Position numbers and translations under genes: made by a program
Notes under the pieces: generated by a model
What the model saw: only the letters and a program-made list of their open reading frames with translations
Databases searched by the model: none
Told to the model about the DNA's origin: nothing
Shown here: in pieces, positions 35,194 to 48,174 of the stretch
Numbering within the stretch: position 1 is the stretch's first letter
Layout: every line of letters begins with the position of its first letter
Assembly: GCA_022496805.1 (NCBI GenBank)
Contig: CM040104.1
Location: 6,919,650 to 6,983,649, forward strand
Length of the DNA stretch: 64,000 bases
Source: Pohlia nutans
Lineage: Eukaryota > Streptophyta > Bryopsida > Bryales > Mniaceae
Direction: 5' to 3'

Positions 35194-38100
35194 ATGGCGC
35201 CCAGGATGACGATGTTCAACAGGAGACATGGGAGAAGTCGACCTGGTAGAGCTCATTTCAATGGGCGGCTAAGGTACCGATTTCCTGAATGACTTCTGCA
35301 TCTCTCCGTGTCAATATCCTCTGCAATAAAGAATTAAGTTTTCTTTAAAATAAAAACCCTGAACCTTCTGTGCCAGCTCTTCAACCTGTTTTGGAACTTT
35401 TTTTCTTGGTCGGATTCTCTGCAGAGTGCGGCTGATCTCACCATCCGCGGGGCATTGCTTGTAGTTGAGTATTCCAGGCCGCGATCATATTAGCCGCCAT
35501 TAGCTCACTAGTTTGAATTTCTGCATTGCTTAAGGGTATTGACATGTATTTGGCGTTGCATTGAGTTTTTATCGTTGAATGAAATCAAAAGAACTCATCG
35601 CAAATTTTGTGGAGGTTTATCGAATTGTTGATGTCATCTAAATTCAGCGTCGCAACTTGACTTGTTCTATTCACTCTCCAATATGAGCTGTTTTCTTTAC
35701 AGCCTCTCTTGGTACCAGAATTCACCAATACACTTGTTCGCCATACCTAGACGGATCTTCGGTTCTTAACTTCCTAATATGAGGAAATCTATCTGATTTG
35801 TGGGATTGAATTGCATCATGATATTTGCAGTAGGGGGGCTACGTCAAACCGAGACGCTGTTGACCCTGTCGAATTTTCAGTCCCTTCGCTGTACGAATTC
35901 TCACATGACACCAACGACCAGCACAATCCATATTCTCGAGGGTATAGTGCTCATCACCTAGGTCTTGTTTATAGAGGTCAGAATCATTTCATAGGCTTAC
36001 TCGTTTTTGCGCACCTGTTCCATGCTCATTTTCTTATGAATTAAGGAATGAGCTTTGAAGTAGCGCGTGAAGATTTCACGTCTATTTTGAACACAATTTG
36101 TCTGAAGGTCATTGTTCAAGTCTTAATCATTTTATCCCCTAAATGTGAGGTTCTCTCCGTGTTTAATTTTGTGGTGGCCATCGCTTTTGCGAGTGAATTT
36201 ATAGGTTACGGATATCAGCAGGTGGTCAGTGCACGGCCATGAATGAACACGGGGAGTCAAGCGGTGAAGATGGGGTGGGGATGGAGCCGGTTCTCCATGA
36301 ATCAAACTCAAGTGGCCGCTTGGGATTAGGGACAGTCAGGTTCTCTGTTCCAGACATGCTGCATGAAATCTATTTGTGGCTAATGAAACAGTCCCAGGGA
36401 AAGAACATCAAAGCTTCTAAGGTACTTTCAATGTTTTTCTCTATTTGACAAAAATCTTTTTGATACACTATTCGTTTACGCATCTACCTTATATGATGCG
36501 AAACCGTAGTTAGAGCTATGAACTTCTATGATGCAGTTTTCTCTCTTACTTTTGTATCAGTAATCGGTGCACACTGCTGATGGAGGGGAACGTCTCCTTG
36601 ACAGGTGCTTATGCAAATTTGAAGTTCTGGCTTGATTCATTACTAACAGATTTCTGATCGTTTGTGATTTTATGGCATATAGAGTGTACTGGCGATGTAT
36701 CACGACTTATTTTTATATGGTGAAGTACCATTCACGACAAAAGTACGAACCGCTCTTCGCGCATGGCCTTTGCGCCCTATTCTTATATGGGTGCGACCAG
36801 TGACTCCCTTTCCTCGAGGCCCTTTGGAAATTGGAATATGGTTTCTGAGTTCTTCATAAGGTTCTTTAACAGTCAGTGGAGTCCATCCTTTTCAACAGTA
36901 ACACTGTAGACGTTTCAACAGTGTCTCACCACCCCATTCCTTAGCTAAAGATGATGTGGACTTGCCATGATTCGGGGTCTGCTACAGTGATTCGGGAATA
37001 GTGGCCAGATTCTGAGGTGTGGCAGAGAAGAGCTAAAGAACCTTGTTTTACGTACAAGTATAAGAGAAAAATTCTTTTATCTTGTAAAATCGCTCATCTG
37101 CTTGATATAGCGATTATCAAATTGATCTCTCTGCACTCTTGCTTTGTAAGCTTTTAGACAGCTACTGTCTTAATAACCGGCAATTCTGACATGATTTTGC
37201 AGATGGAGTTTTTCGCCGCTATCATATCCGTGACCATATACATTATTTGTTCGTAAGTGCTGCCCTTCTTCTTGGTATGGAAAGTGCAGAGAAAGTCATA
37301 CTCGAGAGGGGTTCTCATCAGGGTTATCATGCCGCTTGCAGATATCAAACGGATCCATCTCATCGAGATCGTTGGCAGCGGCTTACGGAAATAGTCTGCG
37401 GCCTCTTTTTTGTGCTTGATTTCATTCTGAACGTCTACAGGTATGCTGTGTTCATCAGAAATTAGCATTTACCTGGTGAATCGTCTTCTTCATGCATATT
37501 GTACATGTACATTCTTCAAAAACAGCTATTCACTGAAATTACTATGATTATCTCAAAAATTAACAGTTCAATTGTCATTTAGGACTTGGCTTGAAAAAGT
37601 GGACCATATTGTCTTTATCTCGTTCTCAAATCGCATTTTTTTAATGCTGTGCAGTGCTCCAGTGAGGCTCTACTACATCTTTTCTATCCGTGGAGTAATC
37701 GACTTTGTTTGCACTACCCCCATCGTGTTGTATTGGACGTATGTGCGCTAGCACGAATACCTTTTGTAAACGCTCTTTTTAGTTAATACTTCAGGCCAAG
37801 GCTTTGGTCTTTGAAAGCATACTGAAATGAAAGCTCCGGTAAGGCGACTGATGCATGACTCCTATCTAACTTGACCTGTGCAGTCCTGTGGACAATGGTG
37901 CTGCTGCTATACTACTCTTCTTTCGGGTGTTAAGGTGAGGGGGTTCTGCGATGGGTTGATTGAGTAAGCAGTTCTGATCTTCTACGCAACCTTCAAAGGA
38001 TCCAACTGACCCGAAATTGTTGTGTATGTTTCGATGTAGGATCATGCCTCTTATCGCCCAGGTAGGTGGATTGACTGGCGGTGCTATCCAGGAGCAGATT

Positions 38101-41100
38101 TTTATACTTGCCATGTACACGTTCGGAGTCGGTTCGTGCATTATCCTCTCATTCGATTATCATAAGTTTACTGATGCTATAGTAATTTTTACTGACTGCC
38201 CATGATCGTCCAAGTCTTCTCTGTGACGATTGTAATTAATTCGAAAGCATCTCACTTTAGTCATGCACCGTGGTTCTCTGCTTTTGCAGTGTTTATTGCT
38301 GCGGGAATTTTGCAATGGGTAGACAACAAGATGACTAAGGGCAGTGTGAAGGCAGCCTCCGGTTGCCCTGACAGTGGCTGCCTTGAATTCTTCGATGCCT
38401 TCTGGTTCATGATAGTCACAGTGGGTACACAAACTTTATTGCTGATTTACTGCCCGGATTGTGTACTTTATTAAGCTTGAGAATGTAGAGTGTTAATAGC
38501 CTTCTTTTCCAACTGTTTCGCAAGCTTGACTATTTGCTCACGTGGCAGATGTCGACAGTGGGCTATGGCGATATCACACCCAAGTCGAACTGGGGAAGGG
38601 CTGTTGTGTTGTGTGTGATAATTAGCGCTTTGGTCATTCTACCTCCTCAGATTAACCGTATCTTGCGTCTTGCTTCACGACGGTGCGTTTTTCTATTGTA
38701 GAGTTTGGTGCTCCCCGCCTCCCCCTGACTACATGTAGCAACAAACTTAAAATTGTGACATACCTTATGCTGTTAGGGTGTTTCTCGATTCTTGCCTAGG
38801 GTTCGATATTAATATTTCGAAATGCACATCATATGAACTAGCTAATCAGTCGATTTATATGTTTAATGCATGATGAAGATCTTTTGAAATGCAGGCCATA
38901 TGGAGGAGCTTTCAAAGTGCGCAAGGTTGTAGGTTCACGTTTTATTATTGTCAGTGGCAATTTATCATATAGGACAGTCCAAGATTTTTTGTCTGAGTTT
39001 TATCACCCTACTCACGATAAAGGTAAACCATGAATGGTCAGCATCCAACCACGGTGTAACCATGTGTATCATTTCTCTTTGTGTTGACTCTATGCTGTGA
39101 CAATGCGGCTATTCTACATGTATAAGGGTCTTAAGAAAGTTTACGAGAAAGTCTTACTGGTGGTATGGTGTTCAATTTAAGAACTAGCTGTGGATTTGCA
39201 AATCTTCGTATTGGGCCTTTCATTTTGAGAATTATCTTGACGTAGATGAAGCATTAGTAACTCTTATATAATTAACGGTATTGCTGGGCACTGCTGCAGA
39301 CATGTGGGCATTTCCTCTACGAGTAGTCATCATGGCTCCTTTTAAGCCTTCGTGAGTTTTTTCACACTTCCACGATAATGGCTTTTGAACATGATTTATG
39401 TCCCTTCTGACAAATGTGCAAGCTGATAGGTTTAAAATTGTGTCGAAATCTTGGTGCCTTTATGGGGGGTCTTTAAGAGGGAAATGGGGGCTTACAGGTT
39501 TGAATTGAAGACACTGTTGATGCACTATAAGGATAGAGTGGAGTTCATCCAGGGTACCCCCGTCAAGGACTCCGACCTTGATCGCGTCAGTGCTAAAGTA
39601 GCCTCAGCAGTTTATCTCTTTGCCGACTCCCAAGCGAAGGTACAAAAGCTGTTTGTACTCTGGTCACATATTTAATGATTTCTTTTTCCAGAGGCAGATG
39701 TTTTTTACAGGGAAAGGTTTGTCTGGTGGCTCTGCGCTTCATTGCAGGAATTTCTGGATTTGATTTTCATGATGTAATTCTTGTGTTGCAACACTCTGCC
39801 GTAGTATGTAAGACCATGATCGCGGGAGTCAGACACCCTTATGGATTCTACTTAGTTTGTATGTTCGATCTGCAGGATTCCGAAGGGGAAGATGCTGCTC
39901 AAATTGTGAGAACGCTGGCTGTGCATCGCCATTGCGGTTCCAAAGTACGTGTGATTGTGGAATTGCTCCAACCCGAAAAGGCTGCTGGTGCCATTTGGGA
40001 CGAAACCGAGCACGGAATTGAGATCATCTGCCTCGACCTCACTCGATTTAAACTCCTAGCCCGCAGGTTATCTCATGTTTATGTTTTCTTATGTAATTTT
40101 ATTTTTTATCCTTTCAGATGGCTTTTCATTTTCTCTCTTACAAGGTATTTTATTAACATGAAGATTTGTAATGTGCTTCAACAGCTGTCATATCAGAGGT
40201 TTGTCAACATTTATAATCAATCTTTTTCGCTCTGGACTAGATATTTCAAAACCATTGAAAGGCCACTGGATGATGAAGTACATGCACGGCCTCCACCAAG
40301 AGGTCTTCCCGGTGCTTTTGCCAGCTGTTTTTATCGAGGAACAACTGACCTTTGAGCAGGTATGTTAAGGTTATGGTTATATATCCGGTATCTTTTTGAC
40401 ATACACTTATTGATTTTATAGTCTTGACAAAGACCACTGTATGCATATCACCTCTAACTAACGAGCACTTTCCAACGGCAGGCTGCTGAGCTGATATTCC
40501 GAAGATTTAATATCATAATGTTTGGAGTGGATATTGAACAAGGAGAGCACGGCGATGAACACGGCGAAGTATTTCGCGATGTCTTGTTGTATCCGAAGGG
40601 AAGAGTACTGCGTTCATCAGATGTGGGCTTAGTGATGGCCAAGGATCTCCAAGCAGCTGAGCAGATTTCTAAGCTGGACATAAGTCTTCACCCGAGTTGC
40701 TTGGGATACCGCAGGTTATATTGTGCTTTTTGCATGAAGAAAGGGATGTCGAAGGCTCCAGGTCCCGAGGAGCTGCGTGAGCTTCTTGTTTCGGTGAAGG
40801 AACGGAAGTCTTCGGATTTAAACGGTGGGCTGCAGTTCGAACATGAACACAAAATCGCAATTTCTGAACTTGATGTGAAAGAGGCTGAAGATTCATTTAC
40901 AGATAGATCTCTATCAAGAAAAGGTGACAATAGTGTGAGTCGGCATCATGGCCTCACTTCTCACTCTTGCTTTGTGAAGGGTGACAAGGATGGAAGCTTA
41001 CATGGCAAACATCGGAAGCAAGGCATTATTTCACAAGTCTCCGCAGGGAAATCAGAGTTAAATGACATTGGCAACCACCTGGCCAAACTTGGCACTAAGT

Positions 41101-42675
41101 CTCCAAAAGCCCAGACTTTGGGAGAGAGTCCGGATTCGCCTAGAAACCATGATCGCCCTGTGTTTTCTCCGGGCGATACTCCCCGCAAAGTGGTTATCAG
41201 TCTAGAAGATGCTATAGACATGGCGATGAGCTGGCCTCCCTTGCATCAACAGGACAAACCCGATCCTGCCATTTTGGAGCGTCGTGCGGGGGAAATTTTT
41301 GAGAACCTCGGACACCGCACGATGAATGTTGTGAAGCTCCAAACTCCCCACATATTAGTATGCATTCAAGGAGTCTGGCCCGGTAGTCTCTTCTACTTTG
41401 TTTCCCATCTTCGAACGCCTGGCTTGCCAAATCCTCCTATAGTGATTCTTCACCCGAATGTGCCAGCTGCATCAGCGTGGGGTACCGTCGGATTCTTCGA
41501 ACATGTTTACTTTGTGAAGGGATCTCCTAGCTATGAGCTAGACCTTGTACGGTCAGGTGTTCTTCAAGCACAGAAGGTGGTCATTCTGACGCAAGGCATT
41601 CAGTTGGAACACCCCGGTGGAGATTCCGCCAACGATGAGGAGTGTCTTATGCCTTCTCACGCCTTCACCATTGATGTCAACAATGTCTTCATTGCAGCCA
41701 CGGTGAGACTTAGACAGCTTCCTGTCACCCAAAATTAATTTCCACCGTACGCAATTTCTTTTTGTTAATATATACGTAGTGTTTCAACGAAAATAGTTCT
41801 TCGATTTAATGACCGGTTTCAAAAGTAGTTACCACTATTCATGATCTGGTAATCGATTTCGATAAAAGTATCTGTAATCCTTAATAGACTACGAGTCCAT
41901 TGCTGCTGAAAAGTATTTATGGCGGTACATGTTAATGTTTGATGCCTCCTCTGGACAGCAAAGTAAGTACTGACATTGCGGGACTTACTTACAGGTGGAG
42001 AGATTGCTGCGACCGCACAAGGACCGTGTGATAGTTGAACTCCAGCAAGAAACAGAAATTCAGTATCTTCAACCACGTCTATTATTTGACCGCCGCATCT
42101 TTGACAGTGAGATGTATCAACGCAACCGATCTGCTACTTACCAGTTTGCTCCTCCATACATTGATGGGAAGGCATTCTGCCCGGCCGCTCTTGGATTCCT
42201 CATGTGAGTAACTATCGACAACTCACGTTCTAGCTGGTGATCAGCCTTGAAGTTCATAATTACACGAGTTCTCCATGCATTTCAAGTTCGTCTTATGTTT
42301 CAAGTTCGTCTTCATATGTTTTTGCTAAGTATGTATTTAATGTGCAGGTACGCGTCATTTTTCAATTGCCAAACATTGGCTATTGTGGATCAGCTGATTT
42401 GTGGAGGCCAAGTTCTTGAAACGGACGAAACCACACATGAAGAGCACGCCTCCGACTATCTGGTTCGACAGCTTGATCAAATCGCCGTACCCAAGCCCTA
42501 CGTGGATCGGCCTTTCCAAGATCTCTTTATCGGGATGCTAAGGGATCACGGCTCCCTGGCGATGGGTCTCTATCGCACAACAGGGTTGAACCACGAAGGC
42601 ATTGGCTTCGTATACACGAATCCTATCCCAACAGATACTGTCGAAGCGACAGACCTGGTGTTCATCTTGCATTGA
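35194..42675 (+). CDS. BK/Slo-like potassium channel with two RCK domains (18 exons)
   Basis: A plasma-membrane-type K+ channel subunit expected to form tetramers gated by a cytosolic RCK ring. Exons: 35194-35273, 35831-35961 (or 35976), 36222-36421, 37203-37252, 37342-37440, 37655-37738, 37884-37934, 38040-38131, 38290-38420, 38549-38682, 38895-39022, 39300-39351, 39498-39639, 39876-40066, 40185-40359, 40482-41702, 41995-42203, 42348-42675. All have GT-AG borders; total about 1165 aa. Membrane segments lie at residues about 138-330, with an S4-like FFRVLRIMPLIAQ holding few positive charges. The selectivity filter is TMSTVGYGDI (about 305-314). RCK1 follows (FIIVSGNLSYRTVQDFLSEF, then FIQGTPVKDSDLDRV and DSEGEDAAQIVR), then a 150-200 residue polar linker, then RCK2 (HILVCIQGVWPGS from about 867; ending DLVFILH). 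In RCK2 the acidic calcium bowl of animal BK channels is not seen. The first three exons encode a poorly conserved N-terminus and are less certain. Confidence 0.88.
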
Positions 42676-43026
42676 TTCCGATCCCCTCAGCTAGCCGGGA
42701 GAAGCTGCATCGGCCCGAACGGGTCCCTGCAGCCAAACTTACTGCATGCAGGTACATGATATAACTGTATATTAGCTAATATATATACTGGGCGGGTGCC
42801 TTAATTTTCTTCTTCTCCGAAACTAAGTGCCTCCCTTAACTGGTTACGAAGCATTTGCGAAGGATTTGCTTCTTTGTTTTATGAGGTTTTGAAGAATCGG
42901 AGTAACTAAAACCTCAGATTGTAATGGCCATGGTACAAACCTTGGCACGAAATTGTTTTGTATACTATCATAATTAGGCATCGTGTGCTGAAAGTTAGTG
43001 CCGAAGAAACGAATTCACTGGAATAG

Positions 43027-43032
43027 AATAAA
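43027..43032 (+). terminator. Candidate poly(A) signal AATAAA of the channel gene
   Basis: AATAAA occurs about 350 bases after the channel stop codon and about 110 bases before the fold-back elements, a plausible 3' UTR length. Similar hexamers are common in AT-rich DNA, so support is weak. Confidence 0.3.
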
Positions 43033-43143
43033 TAAATTATCCCTTTGAAGTTGCAAGCTGGATTTTACCTTTTTTCGACTCCTTTCTCCCTTTCTCTTTT
43101 TCCCTTCTTATTTAACTCTCACACAAATGCAAGGCGTACTGTA

Positions 43144-44850
43144 CAGTGGGGTACTAATCAAAATGTCGTTTTCGAATTCGCAGTGAGAAAAATTTCAGTA
43201 CTGCCAACTTTGAAAGCCTCCCGAGAGCTCAAAAATTGGTATTTTAACACGAAATTTTTACCAAAGAATTATCTTTAAGTTAATTATATGTATGCCAAAT
43301 TTCAAGGCCAAAAGATTCACCCAAAAAAAGTTATTCAGAATCTACCAACATTAGTAGCTGTGGAAATTTTTTCACTGCTGCCAACTTTGACAGCCTCCCA
43401 AAGATTGAATGTTTTTTTTTTTGCCATGAAATTCTTGGAACAAAAACCTCTTTATGTTAATAACATATGATAAAAATTTCAAGGCCAAAAGATTAATACA
43501 AAAAAAGATATTAACAATCTACCAACATGTGTAGTTGTGGGAAACAATGGGGGAAACCATTTCATTGCTACCAACTTTGACACCCTCCCAACGGTTGAGA
43601 AATTGTCAATTTACCATGAAATTTTTGGCACAACATGCTCTTTATGATAACAACATTCATGCCAAATTTCAAGGTCAAAAAATTTATACAAAAAAAAAAA
43701 TTTACAATCTACCAATGTGTATGTCCTCCTTTTAATCACTGCTTGTAACCTAGAGGGCGTAGAAATAGCCATCACTCAGTGACCATGATCTAGCCTTCAC
43801 TTAATCACCATGATCTAGCCTCACTCACTGAGCACATATATAACTTCACTCAGTCATCAGAAAAAAATCTCACATACCCTCAATCACTCATATTCTCGGA
43901 TTGAGATCGGGAGAATTTGCAAGCCAATCGAGCTTCTCCAAAAGGTGTGTTTGTCTCCATTCTTCACATACTTTGCTACAATGGACAGGTGCGCCATCTT
44001 CCATGAGCAATCCTTGTGGCACTCTACTCATAAAATGAAGCAACTCGACATTGTATGAAGCTTCTTCATGCATGTATGGTCTCCAATTTTAAAACAAGTG
44101 CAGTCTTTGAGATGTGACAAGTGCACACAACTAAATTTGGCTATCCTTGATTTTTTTTGAGAAGCATTTATGATTAGAGATTGCATCATTTGGAGAATTT
44201 CAATCTAGAAGCATAATTGTCTGACATACTTCAACAATTTCAATGTCTTTAATAAAAGGTATCTCACAACTACACACATTGGTAGATTGTACATATTTTT
44301 TTTTGTATAAATTTTTTGACCTTGAAATTTGGCATGAATGTTGTTATCATAAAGAGCATGTTGTGCCAAACATTTCATGGTAAATTGACAATTTCTCAAC
44401 CGTTGGGAGGGTGTCAAAGTTGGTAGCAATGAAATGGTTTCCCCCATTGTTTCCCACAACTACACATGTTGGTAGATTGTTAATATCTTTTTTTGTATTA
44501 ATCTTTTGGCCTTGAAATTTTTATCATATGTTATTAACATAAAGAGGTTTTTGTTCCAAGAATTTCATGGCAAAAAAAAAAACATTCAATCTTTGGGAGG
44601 CTGTCAAAGTTGGCAGCAGTGAAAAAATTTCCACAGCTACTAATGTTGGTAGATTTTGAATAACTTTTTTTTGGTGAATCTTTTGGCCTTGAAATTTGGC
44701 ATACATATAATTAACTTAAAGATAATTCTTTGGTAAAAATTTCATGTTAAAATACCAATTTTTGATCTCTCGGGAGGCATTCAAAGTTGGCAGTACTGAA
44801 ATTTTTCTCACTGCGAATTCGAAAACGACATTTTGATTGGTACCCCACTG
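43144..44850. mobile_element. Fold-back Tc1/mariner-like element, 1707 bp, nested in the previous element
   Basis: The ends are CAGTGGGGTAC...GTACCCCACTG, each flanked by TA (43142-43143 and 44851-44852). The arms of about 582 bp (43144-43725 and 44268-44850) are near-perfect reverse complements. Each arm is built from three tandem units of about 185 bp, each with a CTGCCAACTTTGA-CCTCCC block, a 'CATGAAATT' block, CAAGGCCAAAAGATT and AATCTACCAACAT. The centre holds a transposase remnant. Confidence 0.8.
43888..44073 (-). pseudogene. Tc1/mariner transposase remnant in the loop of the fold-back element
   Basis: The minus-strand 61-codon frame reads LLMEDGAPVHCSK, then NSPDLNPRI and a stop. MEDGAPVH corresponds to the second catalytic Asp region and SPDLNP to the segment just before the final acidic residue of the DDE/D triad, which is lost here. 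It marks the fold-back element as a derivative of a Tc1/mariner transposon, and it is distinct in sequence from the intact transposase at 48.5 kb. Confidence 0.7.
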
Positions 44851-45721
44851 TACAATTGCCTCCAATAAGTCTTGCAACCCCACTTTCAAACCTCACACTA
44901 AAACATTTATCATACTACGATGGTTCGTTGACCATGAAATTTTGCATGTACCACCGCTTGGACATAAAGCATTTTTGGGCCAAATTTGGTACCTTAAAAA
45001 TGCACGGTTCAAGAAATAATGCTAATTTGCTAACTTTTAGGCCTTTGTTAAAAATAAATCATATACGGTACCCAATAGCTGCCAAGGATCCAAATTTTTG
45101 GTAGAAGGTAGAAGTTGCAATGAGGAACAATATGGTGTTATAAAAAAATAATGGTATTCCTAAGTATTTTTGTGTCCACATCTAATTAAAAATTTTAAAA
45201 CTAATACCAAATTTTTGTTTAATTATTGAATAAAGTAATTGAATTTTTTTTCTCATCTTTTTGTGGCACCATGTTATTTTTTACTATGACAACATGGTGT
45301 TAACAAAAAAAGTGATAAAAGTAGAAAAATTACTTTATTATATAATTAAACTAAAGTTTAGCCTTCTTTTTAAAATTTTGAATTGCATGGACACAAAAAT
45401 ACCTAGGAATACCATTATCTTTTATAACACCATATTGTTCCTTATTGTGACTTCTACTTTCTACCAAAAATTTGGATCGTTGGCAGCTATTGGATATTAT
45501 ATATGATTTTTTTTAAACAAAGGCTTAAAAGTTGGCAAATTAGCATTATTTTATAAACTCCACATTTTCAAGGTACCAAATTTGGCCCAAAAATGCTTTA
45601 TGTCCAAGCGGTGGTACATGCAAAATTTCATGGTCAGCGAACCATCGTATTGAGTGATAAATGTTTTAGTGTGAGGTTTGAAAGTGGGGTTGCAAGACTT
45701 ATTGGAGGCCATTGTACAGTA

Positions 45722-48172
45722 CCTCCTCGGTGCTGACAAATCTTGTATGTATGTGACCCAATTTGTTTCCAGTGTGGCTTATGACTGATTTCCTTGAATG
45801 TCTAGTTTTGTTTCAGTACACCTTTCTGCTGAGACAGTGAGATGTTTAGCACAAATTATTTGATGCCATACAGTTGGCCCTATATTATGATATGCTTGGG
45901 AAGCCCTTACTTCAAGGTAGCAGGCATGGATTAGTCACAAAATAATTTCACATGTGTATTCCTTCAAACAATAATATCGTCATATTATGAAGTGTCATTG
46001 TATGAAGGGTAGATTGTACCTGAATAATATTGGTACAAATTGCATTATTATTGAGCAAGGACGAGGATGTTTAGTGTCTAGGATATTGTTCATTGCCCTT
46101 GCTATTTTTGGGTGTTTTTTCCCTTCCAAATGATCTTGACAAAAATAGGAAAATTAAGAATATTTTTTAACCATACTAATCCATGGCCAACCCACGTGTG
46201 TATAATGTGCAAAAACAACAAAAGAATCCAATGATACCTAGTTGAGATTATAACAATAACAAAAAGTGTATAATCATTTTTTGCAAGTTTGAACACCAAT
46301 TCCCATTGGTTGCGTCACATAACTTTCAATGTCTATTGATGACTTGTGGTGGTTTTAGAGACTATGGACTTTCTTGTACTACAGGAAAAAAATAAAAAAA
46401 TAAAAAGCATCACAACGTCATGCAAAGCCAGAGTGTGCCCGTGATATTCTCTACATTCCTCTCAAAGGTGTACATTGAATACATTACCGATCTTGCTCAA
46501 ATTTTAATACAATGTAATAATTTGTGTTAGTCTTAATTTTGGTAGGAGGTAGATGTAAAAAAAGGAATCCCTGTTTAGGCACCTCAAAAAAAGAATAGAA
46601 ACCACGAAAGTCGTTTGGACACTAAAGGGTTAAGCCTCAAAATTCCCATATATTTCAATAATAAAAGAGCAGCTACGCTATGAGAGGCTCTGACCTTTGG
46701 CAAAAGAATTGTGGAGATTTCAAAGTTAAATGAAAAAATATGTACACAAAACACAATCTTATATGTAGACAAATACACTCTTTTTCTTTAATCAATTTGT
46801 AAATTTATATATTAGATAGATGTCACAATATGTTTTTAATGAATTTTTTTTGCTATTATCTATGAACTAAGATTTATGAAGGCAAAAATAAAGCTTCTTA
46901 TTCAATAACATATAATTGCTACGATGTAAGATTTATACACTTTTGTCTCTTTATTGCTATATTTAATCAAAAATTTGTGTACAAGAGTAAGAAAATCTCA
47001 AATAACTCCAATAATTTGAATTAATTTCAAAAATACAATATAAAGAGAATGCTTAACTATTATGCTTCAAAACTTGTGTTAACAAGATTGAGGTTTGTTT
47101 CAAACTGCCTTCACTATATACTACCCAACTACAACAAATAATAATAGTTGACCACTGGAATAATAAGGATTGTTGACATTCAACCAAGCCCTCCAACGTT
47201 TCAAGAATCACTATGAATATTACGCAAACATATTAAGAAGCTACCAAACTTTCTATGCAAATCCAATCAACAATATCTTATTAACCACATCACTTCTCTT
47301 AAAACAAGTTATGAGGAGAACAATATGAATCAATATATTCTCACATCTCTAGAAATTCAAGGATGCGTTGAAGAGTTTATGCAACAAAGGCTGCACGTTG
47401 ATCTTTAGCCAAAGAATAAACAAGTCCGTCTAAGTAGCGATGATGACCCGACTCTCTTTCTCGTGGTGGATTTGTTCCTCGATATTGGTCAGAATTAAGC
47501 CCCTGAAAATGTCCATAGAATTTGACATCATGACCTCCAGGTTCCATGCTGCCAACTTGCAATAAGTTCACCAAAGCTCGAGCTTCTTCTTGGAGATTTC
47601 CATGCCAACGCTGCTCCATGTGTGGTTACTTTCGTCGTTGAGATGATTCAGCTTCATCTTGAGAATGACCAAAAGATGATTGCGAAAGTTGAAATGGTCA
47701 ATCTGACAATTGCAATAAAGAAAGTTCAAGCTCAAGATTGGGTTCAGGAGTTTGAGAGTTTATAAAAACTCTATAGTTGGATATACTCAAGATTCAAGGA
47801 ATTCCAAAAGATTCAAAATGAAACTAGGCCTATGAAAGACTATGCTTAAATAGATGACTCCTACTTGTCAATGATGAAACTTTATTACAAAACTAGCTGT
47901 ACTGATGTCAACTATCTGACATAAAACATAGTGTTCTCTTGAGTTGATAAAAGAACGAAAGAGTGAAGAAGTGAGAAAATAAAGCAACAAGAGAATAGAG
48001 AAATGAGAGAATGAAATATCAATGTATACTTGAGAAGAATTAAGCGCACATTCAACATTTATAAAAATTTACTTTACACGTTAAAGAAAAGACACATGAA
48101 TAAAACAAACATTAAATGACAAATGACAAATAAAAGAATATTCATAAACCATATATATGAAAAGGATGGACA
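45722..48172. other. AT-rich stretch with no confident gene
   Basis: A right-type TTAA end (AAAGGG|TTAA) occurs at 46624-46633 without a partner I could find. The minus-strand ORF at 47377-47619 (80 codons, QRWHGNLQEEARALVNLL) has less biased composition than its surroundings and could be a transposon gag or gene relic, but I recognise no domain. Confidence 0.4.
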
Positions 48173-48174
48173 TA

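Larger units (their letters stand above)
43139..45719. mobile_element. Fold-back element with TA flanks, about 0.87 kb, split by a second element
   Basis: The left end CTGTACAATTGCCTCC is interrupted after CTG by the element at 43144-44850 and resumes at 44851. The right end is the reverse complement of CTGTACAATGGCCTCC, ending at 45719. TA lies outside each end (43137-43138, 45720-45721). Without the insertion it would be 872 bp and almost wholly palindromic, with its centre near 45280. The arms share GGACATAAAGCATTTTTGGG and CCAAATTTGGTACC. Non-coding. Confidence 0.75.

Noticed and set aside
37253..37291. A 39 nt intron in the channel gene
   Set aside because: An acceptor at 37341 gives an 89 nt intron with correct phase (TC|A) and better agreement of the downstream protein.
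38062..38091. A 30 nt intron in the channel gene (CAG|GTAGGT...CCAG)
   Set aside because: Too short for a spliceosomal intron; reading through keeps the frame and length.
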